In this document: in pieces, positions 37,426 through 48,385 of the stretch | How the letters are laid out: each line of letters starts with the position of its first letter | How positions within the stretch are numbered: the first letter of the stretch is position 1 | Source of the DNA: Oscheius tipulae | Lineage: Eukaryota; Nematoda; Chromadorea; Rhabditida; Rhabditidae | Direction of reading: 5' to 3' | NCBI GenBank assembly: GCA_037178975.1 | Contig: JASJZH010000002.1 | Coordinates: 5,693,501 to 5,757,500, forward strand | DNA: 64,000 nt | Made by a program: the position numbers and the translations under genes | Notes under the pieces: generated by a model | What the model was told of the DNA's origin: nothing | Seen by the model: the letters and a program-made list of their open reading frames with translations, nothing else | The model's database searches: none

Positions 37426-40400
37426 TTATGAACTCTTTCCTTTCAGCTTATCTACTATCTCGTGAATCTCATTCCCCTTCGTCTCGGGCAAAAACATGAA
37501 CAGATACACTATGGCAAGGATAGAGGGTCCTGAGTATAAAATGAGGAAGGCGTAAGAGCCTATACTGTCATACAATGGCAAGAGAGTGAAAGTCGTTATG
37601 ACGACCATAATCGTGTTGATCGCATAGCACATGGACTGTGTGAGACTACGGTATCGTTGTGGCGCCAGCTCCGAAGAAATGAACCAACTTATTGGCCCCA
37701 CTCCTGCTCTGCAACCTTACTTTTGAGAGTAAATTAAGTGGGATACCCATAGGTAAAGCCGTAGCCTATTAGAGCTCCGACGCAGCCGAACTTGAGAGGA
37801 TCCCAGACTGAATGGACTTCGGCACAGGCCACATAGATAATGAGCATGATGTTGTTGAGACAGGTGAAGGAGAGAAGAAGACGACGACGACCAAGTCTGA
37901 AAGTCACTGTTTACTATATCTGAAGGCACCTGCCGCTCAATCAGCATGGACCCTGTCAATGTTCCAATAGTATAAGAGAATGTCATAATAGTACTTGTCC
38001 AAGTGGCCAGCGTTTCCGGGACGTCCATTTGTTGCAAAAGCATGGTCGAGTTCAGAAGGAGAGACCACAGTGCTACTGTGTTCTGAACCCAGTCTTTTGA
38101 CTACCAAAACTCCCACCTGAAGAGCACAGCAGCTGAGAAACAAGGCCTTGCGAAGATGCGGTGTTGCGAAGAGTTCTTTGATTAGAATCCAGGCCTTCGT
38201 CTCGTCATCTTCACCTTCCGCTTCCTGCTCAATCTCATTCAGAATACTGTCAGCATCTGCATCTTTTCCCTGGTAGAAGTGAACAGCCCGAGCGGCAGCC
38301 TTCCTGTCTCCTTTTGTCAAAAGCAGGAACTTTGGCGTCTCGGGAATGAAGAAGAGAAAGATGAAGAAGAAGGTACAGAAGGGAATGGGGAATGCCATAA
38401 GCCAGATGAGGTGATTTCCGAGAACTTCGGAAGTTCCGAGGAGAGTACCTCCTACACACATAACAGCAAAGGCAATCTCGGAGAGGAAAGAGAGAAAGCC
38501 GCGGAGATGAGTTGGAGAGCATTCCTGAAACGTAGATAGGACTAGTAGATAGTCGGATTGGTAACGAGCGGAAGACAATGAGAGAAATTTATAGGAAACT
38601 ACAGAAGGCAGAGAAGAACTGTACTCTGCAGAGTAACAGGAATGGTAGGGATAGTTTGATAGTACGCTAGGGTCAAAAGAATCCAATGACCTGGAATGTC
38701 CAGTTACAATGGGAAGACACGGAATTTCGTACTAGCTCCAGATAGAATTAGAAGCCTAATAAAACATTTTTGAGAGAGTAGTCAGCAGAATAACGGCGCA
38801 ATCTCTCGAATTTGATTGCAGCATTCCTCCATTAAAGTTTAGCTATACTTTAATGTTGATGAGCTCTTGCCAAGGGGATAAGTCTATCAAAATTCGAGAA
38901 GAGTTGGGATCAAGGACTGACAGATATAGTAGTGGTCATCCCAAGCATGCTTGAGAAAACTCAAACACTCTAATTAGGTGTGGACACGATATACAAAACA
39001 GAAGAAATGGAACGCGTCTGGCACACAAGGTAGAAAATAATAAAATGGCCCTAGGACCAGACGCATTGTCTAAAGGTAGCCGCCAACGACTTTATCTATT
39101 TTAAATTATCCTCGTTTCTGTCTGTCTGTCTGTGTGTGTCTGAAGCCAATATTGCCAATTAGGAAGTCACTTTGTGCACAAACGAATTGTTTGCAAGTCG
39201 AGTCAGTTTAGGAGAGTCTCTTTGGGAGAATGTTGCTTCTACCTTGGTAGCTCGACTGGTGGGATACATGCGTACAGGCGAAGTGAGTGGCTTCATTGGG
39301 ACAAAAACCAAATTCTAGAGCACGCCCAAAGTTACTTGCCACCCAATTTAGGTCATGACTGTTTCTGAACAACAAAACTTCTGGACATAATTGGCTCGCT
39401 TCTGTTTCGTGGATTCGGGCAGACAAACAAACAGAGTCTGCAACAGAAATCATTGCGCTTTAGATAGATAACCTATCGAATTTGACCACTTACCTGTAGA
39501 TATAAAATACAAGACTGGTAGACCACTGCCATACAGACCGAGGTAACAATCCTTCCAACAAAAAGCATAACAGGCTGGTAGAATACGATAGCCAGGCAGC
39601 GAAGTACAGCTCCGATGAGAGCTCCGCCATTCCCAATCAAGTAACCGACTAAAGAAATTGCTTTGATCGTGAAATGTCCTACCTTTCCGTCCGAATTTGT
39701 CGTTGAGAAGAGGACTGAACCAGATCCCGATGAAGAAGCCCACAAACCTGGAAACCGACTATAGTGAACTAGCAGTAGCCTCTGCGTCAGCTGACACGAT
39801 AAGTTTTCTCGATAAGTGAACAAGGCTCTTTTTAAAACCTTTGCAAATAAGTTGAGACAAAGAAGCGCTTACCAAATGTTAGTTATGAGGTTCCACATCA
39901 AATTGTAGGTGCTGGTAGTCATAGTATGTCCCATTCTGGATAGGGACTCGTTCAGGTAGCTCTTTAAAGAGACAGTACAGTTATGGGTGAACGGCGCGCT
40001 TTCTTTCAAACGGGTCCCGCAACCAAATCCTCTGAAAATCAGTTTTTTGCATTTTTCGGTGCTTTACGCATTTTCTTGATTTCTATATGTGTTTATTCGA
40101 TTCGCTGTCAAATTTCACCCTATCGTCTACTTTCGCAGAAAAATTTCCAAGAAAATGGGGAAAGTGGTTGTACAAGGTCAAAACGGCGTTTCGTCAGTAT
40201 CCTCCTTTTTTCTTGTTTGCGGAAGTAAACGATTCTAGGGTGAAATTTGACGGCGAATCGATTATTTAAAAAGCAAGAAAATGTGTGTTAAGCACCGAAA
40301 AATGCGAATGATTGAAATTCAGGGGGAGTTCATTGCGGGACCCGTTTAAAAAAAAGCACGCCGTTCACGCGTCCAGCCATAACTGAACTATCGCTTTAAA

Positions 40401-40535
40401 AAAGTTGTTAGGAAAATCAGTGGATACCTGGAACTGGTCGACAGGAGTATTCAAATAGGTCGAACTGAACCCGTAGTCGAAATTGGCGGCAAAGGCTATG
40501 GTAGAGAACAGAAACATCTGCCATAAACTGCCCAT
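37426..40535 (-). CDS. GLUT-type facilitative sugar transporter B (tandem paralogue of A)
   Basis: Eight exons (40535-40428, 39961-39873, 39747-39683, 39648-39494, 38524-38117, 38082-37934, 37896-37747, 37708-37426) total 1407 nt, 468 residues. Motifs: FDYGFSSTYLNTPVDQFQ, LNDKFGRK, FIPETPKFLL, IERLGRRRLLL, FLPETKGNEIHEIVDKL. Exons 1-4 have exactly the lengths of those in transporter A (108, 89, 65, 155 nt). Exon 5 here (408 nt) equals exons 5 and 6 of A combined (300+108), so one intron was lost or gained. The intron after exon 6 begins GC (CG|GCAGGT); only this donor keeps the frame into LGRRR. Intron 1 (40427-39962) carries a foldback element. Confidence 0.87.
39977..40386. mobile_element. 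MITE-like foldback element, copy 1 (in intron 1 of transporter B)
   Basis: The left arm reads inwards from CAGTTATGGGTGAACGGCG; the right arm, reverse-complemented, reads CAGTTATGGCTGGACGCGTG then AACGGCG. Both continue with CAAACGGGTCCCGCAA / TAAACGGGTCCCGCAA, then CATTTTTCGGTGCTT, ATTTTCTTG and CGTCAAATTTCACCCTA. The arms are about 150 nt each with a middle of about 100 nt. No transposase gene is present, so it would be non-autonomous. Target-site duplications are not clear by eye. Confidence 0.75.
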
Positions 40536-41256
40536 TTTGACGGAAAATTGCCTGGAAAGCGTCTTTTTTTCTGAGGAAATGAAAAAAAAAGTGAATGTTA
40601 CTGCATAGACTTCGTTCTCAGAACAAGTTTTAGGAAGAGCCACCGATAAATGTTGGACTTTAGTATCAGCAAACATGTACGATAAGAAATGATCTTTGAC
40701 TAAGTATAGTGTGTATGCTTTTGGTTTAACATTTCCAAGGGCAAAAGTACACAGAAAGGGAGCAAAGTCAAGCGGCAGTAAACTGGTAGCCGGACAGGCT
40801 GGCTCATCTGATAAGGGAACTATTCAAGAACGACGGGGTGTCCAGTTTTTACCCGTCAGTGCTCAGTATCATTCTCGAACCGAGCATTTTTCAAAGTATC
40901 AGCTGTTTATTTTCTTGATTTTCCTCAAACAAACGTTCCACTTACCCTATCTACCATTACACAAAACTCTTGCGTGTCTACGCATCTGACCAATCGTCTT
41001 TCTATCTCTCCCTTGTAGCTGACAGTGTCGTCTGTGAGAAGCGCTGGAAATTCAGCAAGGGTGCACTAATATGTAAGACGAACAATGTATTATGTTCCTA
41101 GTTACTGAAGAGAAGCTCTTATTCATCATCGGAGAAGATGACGGTACCCCGGGAATCGAGATCGGGAAGGAGATGTTGAATCTGGGCAGTGGCAGAAGAT
41201 ACCTAGCTCATACAGGTGAGAGCGTCCTGAAAGGCCTTAAAAGGACGCTGTCATTA

Positions 41257-41688
41257 TGAGTAGATGGGTAAACGGCTGAATGCGATTCCAAAGCGGGTCC
41301 CGCTACAAACTTCCCTGAAAATCAATCTTCCTCATTTTTCGATACTTTACACACATTAACATGCCTTCTAATTCTTTAATCGACCCAGCGTCGAAGAACT
41401 CAACTACCCCAGAAACATCTACTTTGACGTCAAAAAAGAACAGAAAATGTAGGAAATGAGAATAAGAGGAGAAGAACAGCATTTCCCCAATTTTCTTCAT
41501 AATTTTTGTTTTTTTTTGACGTCGAAGTAGGCGTTTCCGGGGTAGTGTTCGACGCTGAGACGATTAAACGTACTTATAAGTCATGAAAATGTGTGCAATG
41601 CACCAAAAAATGCGAAAGATTTCAGAAAAGTTCGTCACGCGACCCGATTTGAAAACGCGTTCGCCTGTCTACCCATGTTACGGCGTGT
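41257..41688. mobile_element. MITE-like foldback element, copy 2 (related to copy 1)
   Basis: Arms of about 190 nt pair almost to the centre. Left: GATGGGTAAACGGC, AAAGCGGGTCCCGC, ACACACATT, ATCGACCCAGCGTCGA, CTACCCCAGAAAC, TTTGACGTC. The right arm shows the same words reversed and complemented, with changes (CATGGGTAGACAGGCG, AAATCGGGTCGCG). The start (GGGTxAACGGC followed by CGGGTCCCGC) matches copy 1, so both belong to one family. The centre is near 41500. Confidence 0.7.
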
Positions 41689-41896
41689 TACGCGCGTCGC
41701 CACTTTTTCAAACCGGGCGTAAATGCCGCTCGTTTTCTTAAGTATAGTATCCTACAGAAATCCTGGTTTAAACCGGTTTTGGCACAGAATACCGTATACC
41801 CTACATTGATCTAAAAATCGGCTAGAGGACTAATTTTGAATTCCCGCCTCGAAATGGGAAATTGGCGACGCCTTTTGCATGGGCGTAAAACGCCGT
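41680..41896. mobile_element. Second type of inverted-repeat element, directly abutting copy 2
   Basis: The left end ACGGCGTGTTACGCGCGTCG matches, inverted, the right end CGACGCCTTTTGCATGGGCG followed by TAAAACGCCGT. The inner part (41779-41896), starting TTGGCACAGAATACCGTATA, recurs in the same orientation at 47483-47620. No coding capacity. Confidence 0.6.
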
Positions 41897-42085
41897 GTGA
41901 AGACACCCATACACCGGGAATGTCCGTGTCCCTTTAGAGGTTTCATCTAATACAGAGTTTGTAGATGTTTTGGTTAACAGAACAACGTCACCATTCTTGA
42001 ACGGGGCTAATAATAAAGAGACAGAGAAAAAGAGACATGATTTTTATTTGAGGCTCAATTCAACTATTGTTGGATGTTTGTTCGT

Positions 42086-45000
42086 CTAACGGGCTCCATA
42101 TTTTCCTAGAATGGCCGCTACTTCGTTATGACCATTTACTCGAGCCAACTGTAGAGGAGTCTCATTGTTCTTGTTCGTACTATTAGGATTGGCGCCAGCT
42201 TTTAGGAGAAGAGTTACAACGTAAAAATGTCCTTTAAAACTGGCAATTTGCAGTGTTGATTGACCATCGATATTACAGGCGTCTACATTGGCTCCATATT
42301 GGATGAGAATTTTGACAACATTGTAGTGGTTAGCATGCGTAGCGTTACATAGTGCTGTTGAGCCATCGTTGGCTGTCGTGTTCGGATTAGCACCACGTTC
42401 AAGGAGATAGGTGACGCAGTTGATCGCACCATTGAAGCAAGCGAGGTGAAGAGGAGACCTTCCATCTTTGTCAGTCGTTTCGATCATCTTTGTCAGTGGT
42501 TTTGAAGCTTTGTAATACAGCAGCAATTTGACTACTGTGATCATGTTTTTACTGCAAGCGTTATGGAGAGCAGTACGTCCGTCACAATCACAAGCATTAA
42601 GATCAGCATTCTCGTCGAGTAGAAGCTTTACCATTAGCTTGTGTCCACCCTCGGCAGCAAAATGAAGAGGAGTTTTACCGATCACAGTAACGGCATCGAT
42701 CGACGCGCGGTGCTTGAGCAGGGTCCTGGCACATTCAATATGATTATTTTCAACAGCATAATGTAAAGCATTCCATCCATTTTTATCCTTTAAAGGAACC
42801 GAAGCTCCTGCTGCGATAAGCATTTCGACCATCAAGTTGTCTCCCCGATGAGCAGCAAAGTGCAGTGGAGTGGCGTGGTCGTTATTTTCACTGTCGACGA
42901 TAGCTCCATGTTGAAGGAAAAGCTTCACCATGTCAACATGACCATCTTGGGCAGCAAGGTGAAGAGGAGTACTGCCGATCACCGTGGCTGCTTCGGCCGA
43001 CGCGCCATGCTTGAGCAAAGTTCTGGCACTTTCAAGATGATTATATTTAGCGGCAACTTGTAAAGGAGTCCATCCATTTTTATCCTTTGAAGAGACCAAA
43101 GCACCTGCCGTGAGGAGAACTTCCACGGCCATATGATGTCCATGACGAGTAGCAATGAGCAATGGAGTGGCGTGGTCATTATTTTCACTGTCGACGATAG
43201 CTCCATGTTGAAGAAAAAGCTTCACCATGTCAACATGACCATCTTGGGCAGCAAGGTGAAGAGGAGCTTCTCCGAACTCAGTGACGGCATCGATCGGCGC
43301 GCGGTGCTTGATTAGGGTCCTGGCACTTTCAAGATGATTATATTTAGCGGCAACTTGTAAAGGAGTCCATCCATTTTTATCCTTTGAAGAGACCAAAGCA
43401 CCTGCCGTAAGGAGAATTTCCACGGCCATATGATGTCCATGACGAGCAGCAATGAGTAATGGAGTGGCGTGGTCGTTATTTTCACTGTCGACGATAGCTC
43501 CATGTTGGAGGAGAAGCTTCACCATGTCAACATGACCTTGTTGGGCAGCAACTTGGAGAGGAGTACTGCCGTTCACCGTGGCTGCTTCGGTCGACGCGCC
43601 ATGTTTGAGCAGGATTCTGGCGCTTTTAATGAAATTATTCGATGCAGCAAAGGGTAATAGATTGATTGTCTCATCATCATCTTCAAAAGAGAACGAAGCT
43701 CCGGCGCCAAGAAGCACATCCACTACTTGATCGTGCTCATTACAAACAGCAAATTGAAGTGGGGTAGGAGAGGGGCCGAATATGGGAGCATTTCCATTTC
43801 TATAGCTTTGAATGTCGATAGTAGCTCCATGTTGGAGGAGAAGCTTCACCATGTCAACATGACCATCTTGGGCAGCAAGGTGAAGAGGAGCTTTTCCGAA
43901 CTCAGTGACGGCATCGATCGGCGCGCGGAGCTTGATTAGGGTCCTGGCACATTCAATGTGATTATCTTTAGCAGCATCATGTAAAGGAGTCCATTCATTT
44001 TTATCCTCTGAAGAAACCGAAGCTCCTGCTGCGATAAGCATTTCGACCATCAAGTTGTATCCCCGATGAGCAGCAAAGTGCAGTGGAGTGGCGAGATCTT
44101 TATCTTCACTTTCGATGAAAGCTCCATGTTGGAGGAGGAGCCTTGCCATGTCAACATGACCATATTGGGCAGCAAGGTGAAGAGGAGAACGGTCCTTAAG
44201 GGTACAGGCATTAATCGGCGCACGATACTTGAGCAATGTCTTGGCACATTCAATGTGATTATTTTTAGCAGCATCATGTAAAGCAGTATATCCATCTTTA
44301 TCTTTTGAAGAAACCGAAGCTCCTGCTTCGATGAGCGTATCCACGACCAAATGATGTCCATAAATAGCAGCGGCGTGCAGTGGAGTGCGGTGATATTGAT
44401 CTTCACTGTCGACGATGGCTCCATGTTGGAGGAGAAGCTTGACCATGTCAACATGACCTTTTTCGGCCGCAACTTGAAGAGGAGTATTGCCGATCACAGT
44501 AACGGCATCGATCGGCGCGCGGTGCTTGAGCAGGGTCCTGGCACATTCAATGTGATTATCTTTAGCAGCATCATGTAAAGGAGTCCATTCATTTTTATCT
44601 TTTGAAGAAACCGACGCTCCTGCTTTGATGAGCGTTTCCATCATCAAATTATCTCCCTGATGAGCAGCAATGTGCAGTGGGGTGGAGAGATCTTCACCTT
44701 CCCGGTCGATGATAGCTCCATGTTGGAGGAGGAGCTTCACCATGTCAACATGACCATCTTGGGCAGCAAGGCGAAGAGGAGAGTAGTTGTCCTCGCCCTC
44801 TTTGCCATTTATATTGACTCCTTTATCAATCAGCGATTGAACCAGTTCCTCATTTCCCTGACGAACGGCAATGTGAAGATCAGTAATGTCGGAAATAGTG
44901 AAGTTGCTGTCATCGTTGGTGTCCTCCTTCTTCTCATCGTCTGTCTCATTGACTGCCTCCGACTGTAGCAACTCTACTGCTGAAATTTCGTCAGATGGTA

Positions 45001-45370
45001 GCTGTGGAGATTGAATCGCCGCTCGGACACCGCTCTTAAAACGTTTTCTGGAATCTATTTTCTAAGCAGACCCACCTTATCCACGCTTTTCATAAAAACT
45101 TCAAAAGCCTGTTGGACTTCTTGAGATTCAGCGCTGATGAACTCCATCAGCACATGCCATTCCTTCTGTTTAATCAAGAGATCGACAACTGCTCGGCGAG
45201 GGTCAGGAAGGAGGTCACGGAAGTTGGTGGGTTCCTGAAAAGGGGTAGCTATCAGGCAAAAAGTTTAATGACTTTCAGGCTTATATACCATCCCACTTTT
45301 TGTTACGAAAAGAAACTTTTCTTTATTTTAAAAATCTGATACATACCATGGCAACGCCCGGCTTCTTCAT
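42086..45370 (-). CDS. Large ankyrin-repeat protein with N-terminal helical domain, 1032 residues
   Basis: Three exons (45370-45347, 45234-45076, 45001-42086) total 3099 nt. Exon 3 is 2.9 kb without introns and codes for about 28 ankyrin repeats from residue ~95 to the end (typical unit: TPLHLAAQDGHVDMVKLLLQ then HGA). Repeats alternate in a three-repeat pattern, about 99 residues (297 nt). Near-identical 297-nt copies occur around 42.9, 43.2 and 43.5 kb. The N-terminal ~60 residues (RRAVVDLLIKQKEWHVLMEF) are helical and might be a death-fold or other adaptor domain; this is not certain. An acidic linker (ETDDEKKEDTNDD) precedes the repeats. No membrane segment or kinase is seen. Function unknown beyond protein binding. 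Confidence 0.85.
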
Positions 45371-45638
45371 TTATTCGTGTAGAAATAGGAGTTAGTTTTT
45401 TGAGGTGGCTGAACAAGGAAGACCCAAAGTTCTGGAAACGCGAAAGGAAAAAGCGGAGAATCTTTGTTGTGAGTAGAGTTGAAAGCAAGCCGATAAGAGA
45501 AGTGTTACAGACGAGGAGAGAACTCGCGAGATAGAAGATGGATTATACTTATTGATTAGTTAGGGCTGGACGGAGTTGATAATTTTTCATAATGGCGAGA
45601 AATTAGAGATGAGGCATTTAAGACAGAGAAGCAAACTT

Positions 45639-46466
45639 TTATTTGTCTTGCTTCACAACCCATTGATATTCATCATTCTTCGCCAAATGCCCGAACTTCT
45701 TGACAGCATCGCAGAAGGCATCTGCCATACCACAGTCTCCTTCTTATCGAGCCGTAATGTTCTTCAGGGCAAAAGTTCTTCTGGCGCAAAAGTTGGAACA
45801 GAGATAGAAATCGGTAAACGGTAGAAACTCACGTGTCATCGCAGTTCTTCCGACTCATATCACTCTCATAGCACTGGTCGTGGGCCTTACAGGTATTGTT
45901 AAAGAAATCTGTCAGCCCGGGACAATTGACTTTGCTGAAAACATGAGATGCAAGCTCGCTCGCTCGCGTCTTCAAATCTGCATTCCCAAATTTGAGCATT
46001 GAAAATGTGGCAAACCCATGCTCCGATCTTATGAAGAATTTGCCAATGTCTTGGAAACTGTCGGCCTGTAAGTATTACTGTCTTTGTCTATCTGGCGCTC
46101 CGACTCACTTGACAAGAAGGGATTGTTACTATACAAAAGAGAAACACAGACAAGGGTATCCCCAAGCTGCTTAAACTCAGACGAGATAGAGAAAGATTAC
46201 CCAAATGACATAATGCTCTGAATCCCTGTTTTCACTACGAGGGATAACAACAATCAAGTTAAAGGGCACAGAGGGTGACAGAATGAACGCAAATCATGGA
46301 CAGAGGTAAACAAGTGCGAACGACAAATCCCATTCATGCATTGAGTTCAATTCTCACCAAATAAAGCCCTATCTCTCGCTGCCTTCCTCTCTACAGCTCG
46401 TTTGAATTCTTCCTTGACTTCTTGGGAAGCGATTGAATGAACGAAGAGTCCATTGAAGATGTTCAT
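45639..46466 (-). pseudogene. Phospholipase A2-like gene, frame between last exons not recoverable
   Basis: The exon-like block 46065-45833 encodes NCPGLTDFFNNTCKAHDQCY followed by ESDMSRKNCDDT. The string C-x-x-H-D-x-C-Y is the active-site signature of secreted PLA2. A downstream block ending at 45639 reads CGMADAFCDAVKKFG, matching the next PLA2 helix with its cysteines, but the good donor (AC|GTGAGT at 45832) leaves the wrong phase for it. A possible first exon (46466-46358) is also out of phase. This may be a decayed gene, or a model with a small exon or sequencing error. PLA2 enzymes cleave the sn-2 ester of phospholipids with calcium. Confidence 0.5.
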
Positions 46467-46578
46467 GAAACATCTTCTCGTCCTGTAATTCCCGAAGGAG
46501 ATAGAAGAGATAGATTTTTTTCTGTTTGTCTTTATGATTTTTTGTACTCATCCAAAGCTGAAATCGTAATGGAGGGGA

Positions 46579-47146
46579 ATGGAAAGCACCCGACAGTCAT
46601 CAAAGGTGAGTGTAAACCATTCCAAGCTTGTTTATTAGGAAAACTGATGACTTAAAGGCTTGAAAAGGAACTCTGTCTCAGTATTGTATGCACCCATATC
46701 TTTTCGACTTCCCAGGCGAGGTATATACGGTCAAGTTGGAAGGTTCGTTTTTTGCATACATCTTTTCATCTGTTCTTTCAGATCAAAGAAGAAAACATTT
46801 TAGTCTATTAAGCTTTCTCATTCACTTTTTCTTTACAGTTAGAATATTTAGATGTTCTCAAACACCAACTTGATTGTTTCGCCAATTGGGACAGACAAGG
46901 GAACCGAGAGGAAAGAGTTAAGACGTCAACTGGCTCCTTCTACATGAAGTATTTTAAAGTGACCAAGAATACATCTTCAACATTTTCAAAGGTACTTGTG
47001 TACTGAAAACTTTAGAGTTAAATCGAATCGTTTACTCTGAACAGAGAAAATTCTATGATAACTGGAAAAACTCAGAAGTTTGTCTTCAGGGAATTCCTCA
47101 CTCGCAGTTTGAACCCTGCGAATGGCCTCAACCGACCTCAATTTGA
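46579..47146 (+). CDS. Small unrecognised protein, 94 residues
   Basis: Five exons (46579-46605, 46716-46742, 46782-46802, 46839-46991, 47090-47146) join with every intron in phase 0, 285 nt in all. Three exons are only 27, 27 and 21 nt. The protein is basic and partly helical (WKIKEENILLEYLDVLKHQL, then DCFANWDRQGNREERVK), with no signal peptide. No family was recognised. It is head-to-head with the PLA2-like locus. The perfect phase agreement is the main support; the small exons leave some doubt. Confidence 0.5.
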
Positions 47147-47293
47147 GGATCTTCTGTAGTAGTTCTGGCTGTCGAATCCGGACAAAGTAAAAAATCATTT
47201 GCTTCACACCGTTTGCTTTGTAGACCTGCTACCTTCTCTTTCTGCTTTCGGAAGGGCGCTCTCTCCTCCTTCTGCGTTCTGAAGAAACACAAC

Positions 47294-47482
47294 ATGCCAC
47301 TCTTGCAGTGTATGATCAACGTCGCTTTCATTTCACTTACTATGATAGCGACAACTGTGACATGCGAGAGGTATGGTAAAAAAGAGAACTTCTTGAGAGC
47401 TATTCTCAGGGTGTTATACCTCCCCTTCTATATCTTCCAGTTTGTGAATAACCCAAAGCAGGGATACACATACAATTGTGGA
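47294..47482 (+). pseudogene. Truncated secreted-protein gene interrupted by a repeat
   Basis: Exon 47294-47370 gives a signal-peptide-like start (MPLLQCMINVAFISLTMIAT). It joins in phase to 47410 onward (VLYLPFYIFQFVNNPKQGYT, then YNCGVG). The reading then enters the dispersed repeat at 47483 and soon stops. The YNCGVG string loosely recalls a PLA2 calcium loop, which would fit the neighbouring PLA2-like locus, but this is weak. Confidence 0.35.
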
Positions 47483-47626
47483 GTTGGCACAGAATACCGT
47501 ATACCCTACATTAATCTAAAAAGAGGCTAGAGAACTAATTTTGAATCCCCGCCCTCGAAATAGGAAATTGGCTCGGAAAAAATTGGCGACGCCTTTTGCA
47601 TGGGCGTAACACGCCGTGATGTACCC
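47483..47626. repeat. Dispersed repeat, second copy of the 41779-41896 sequence
   Basis: The first bases, TTGGCACAGAATACCGTATA, and the following CCCTACATT-ATCTAAAAA match 41779 onward. So does the end, TTGGCGACGCCTTTTGCATG followed by GGCGTAA-ACGCCGTG. A short inner duplication (AAATTGGCTCGGAAAAAATTGG) is specific to this copy. The left inverted arm seen in the first copy is missing here. Confidence 0.75.
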
Positions 47627-47676
47627 ATAATGGCCGTCTTTATAAACAATAGAAAACCAACTAGCGCTCCATAGTT

Positions 47677-48385
47677 TTATTTCTCGTGAACAATCTCATA
47701 TCGGGCTTCGGTCTTCGGATAGACGACATCCATGAACTTGCGGAGGAAGCCGCAGGTCTCTTCTTCCGGTTTTTTGACGACTGGCCTCATCTCGTTCGGC
47801 GAAGTCTTGACCACATTGATTGGGGGTCCATCCGGAGCAGTGGTCACGTCTTCGAGCTCGAATCCAACGGCGTTGCCAGGCAGGTCGAGGATGATCATCT
47901 GGAAACAGTTTTAGAGTTGATTCAGATGTTTTCAGTCTTTCCAATGTTCTACAAAGTGTTATAGTGTGTCAAACTTAGCAACTTTCAATCTCGAAAGGGT
48001 TGTCTTCTATCCGAGACAGGGGCTCAAAAACAAAAGGACTAACCTGGGCAGACCATTTCTTGGAAGAGACACAGCAGGTGAGCTTAAAGGCCCTATGACA
48101 CTTCTTCTCCTCCTTCACATTGAGCCAGTTCATCAGTTCGGCCACGTTGGTCTCGGTCACCGGCTTCGCGAAGACCTCCATCCTCATCGGGTCTTTCGAG
48201 ACGAAGGTCGCATTGATCTTGACCATTTTGTGCGCCTCGACAACGCACGCGTTTCTCTCGAAGGTGATTCTCTTGGAGCTCGAGGCCAGCTTCACGATCC
48301 AGTCGCTGTTGGTCGGGTTGCGGAGCAGCAGCGTCTTCATCTGTTCGGACCTGCTTGGCTTCAAAACAATCGTCGAGGGAAACAT
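47677..48385 (-). CDS. MSP-domain protein, 187 residues
   Basis: Two exons (48385-48044, 47898-47677). The first holds a major sperm protein/VAP-type immunoglobulin-like domain: LKPSRSEQMKTLLLRNPTNS, then KRITFERNACVVEAHKMVKI, with the N-P-T core typical of the family. The second exon is a C-terminal extension (KPEEETCGFLRKFMDVVYPK) without recognised motifs. Proteins of this kind in nematodes include true MSPs (about 127 residues, motility and signalling in sperm) and MSP-like cytoskeletal or VAP-type adaptors. At 187 residues this is not a canonical MSP. The ATG follows TTTCAG directly. Confidence 0.72.

Larger units (their letters stand above)
40536..42085. other. Intergenic region dominated by foldback elements
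   Basis: No coding exon is supported between transporter B and the ankyrin gene. About half of the stretch is taken by the palindromic elements at 41257-41688 and 41680-41896. Confidence 0.5.

Noticed and set aside
42086-44971. Tandem 297-bp units as a satellite or CRISPR-like array
   Set aside because: The units are one open reading frame of ankyrin repeats with coding-type variation and no spacer structure.
45001-45075. Ultra-short 17-28-nt introns joining ankyrin exons 2 and 3
   Set aside because: A standard acceptor (CTCCACAG before 45001) gives the right phase with a 74-nt intron.
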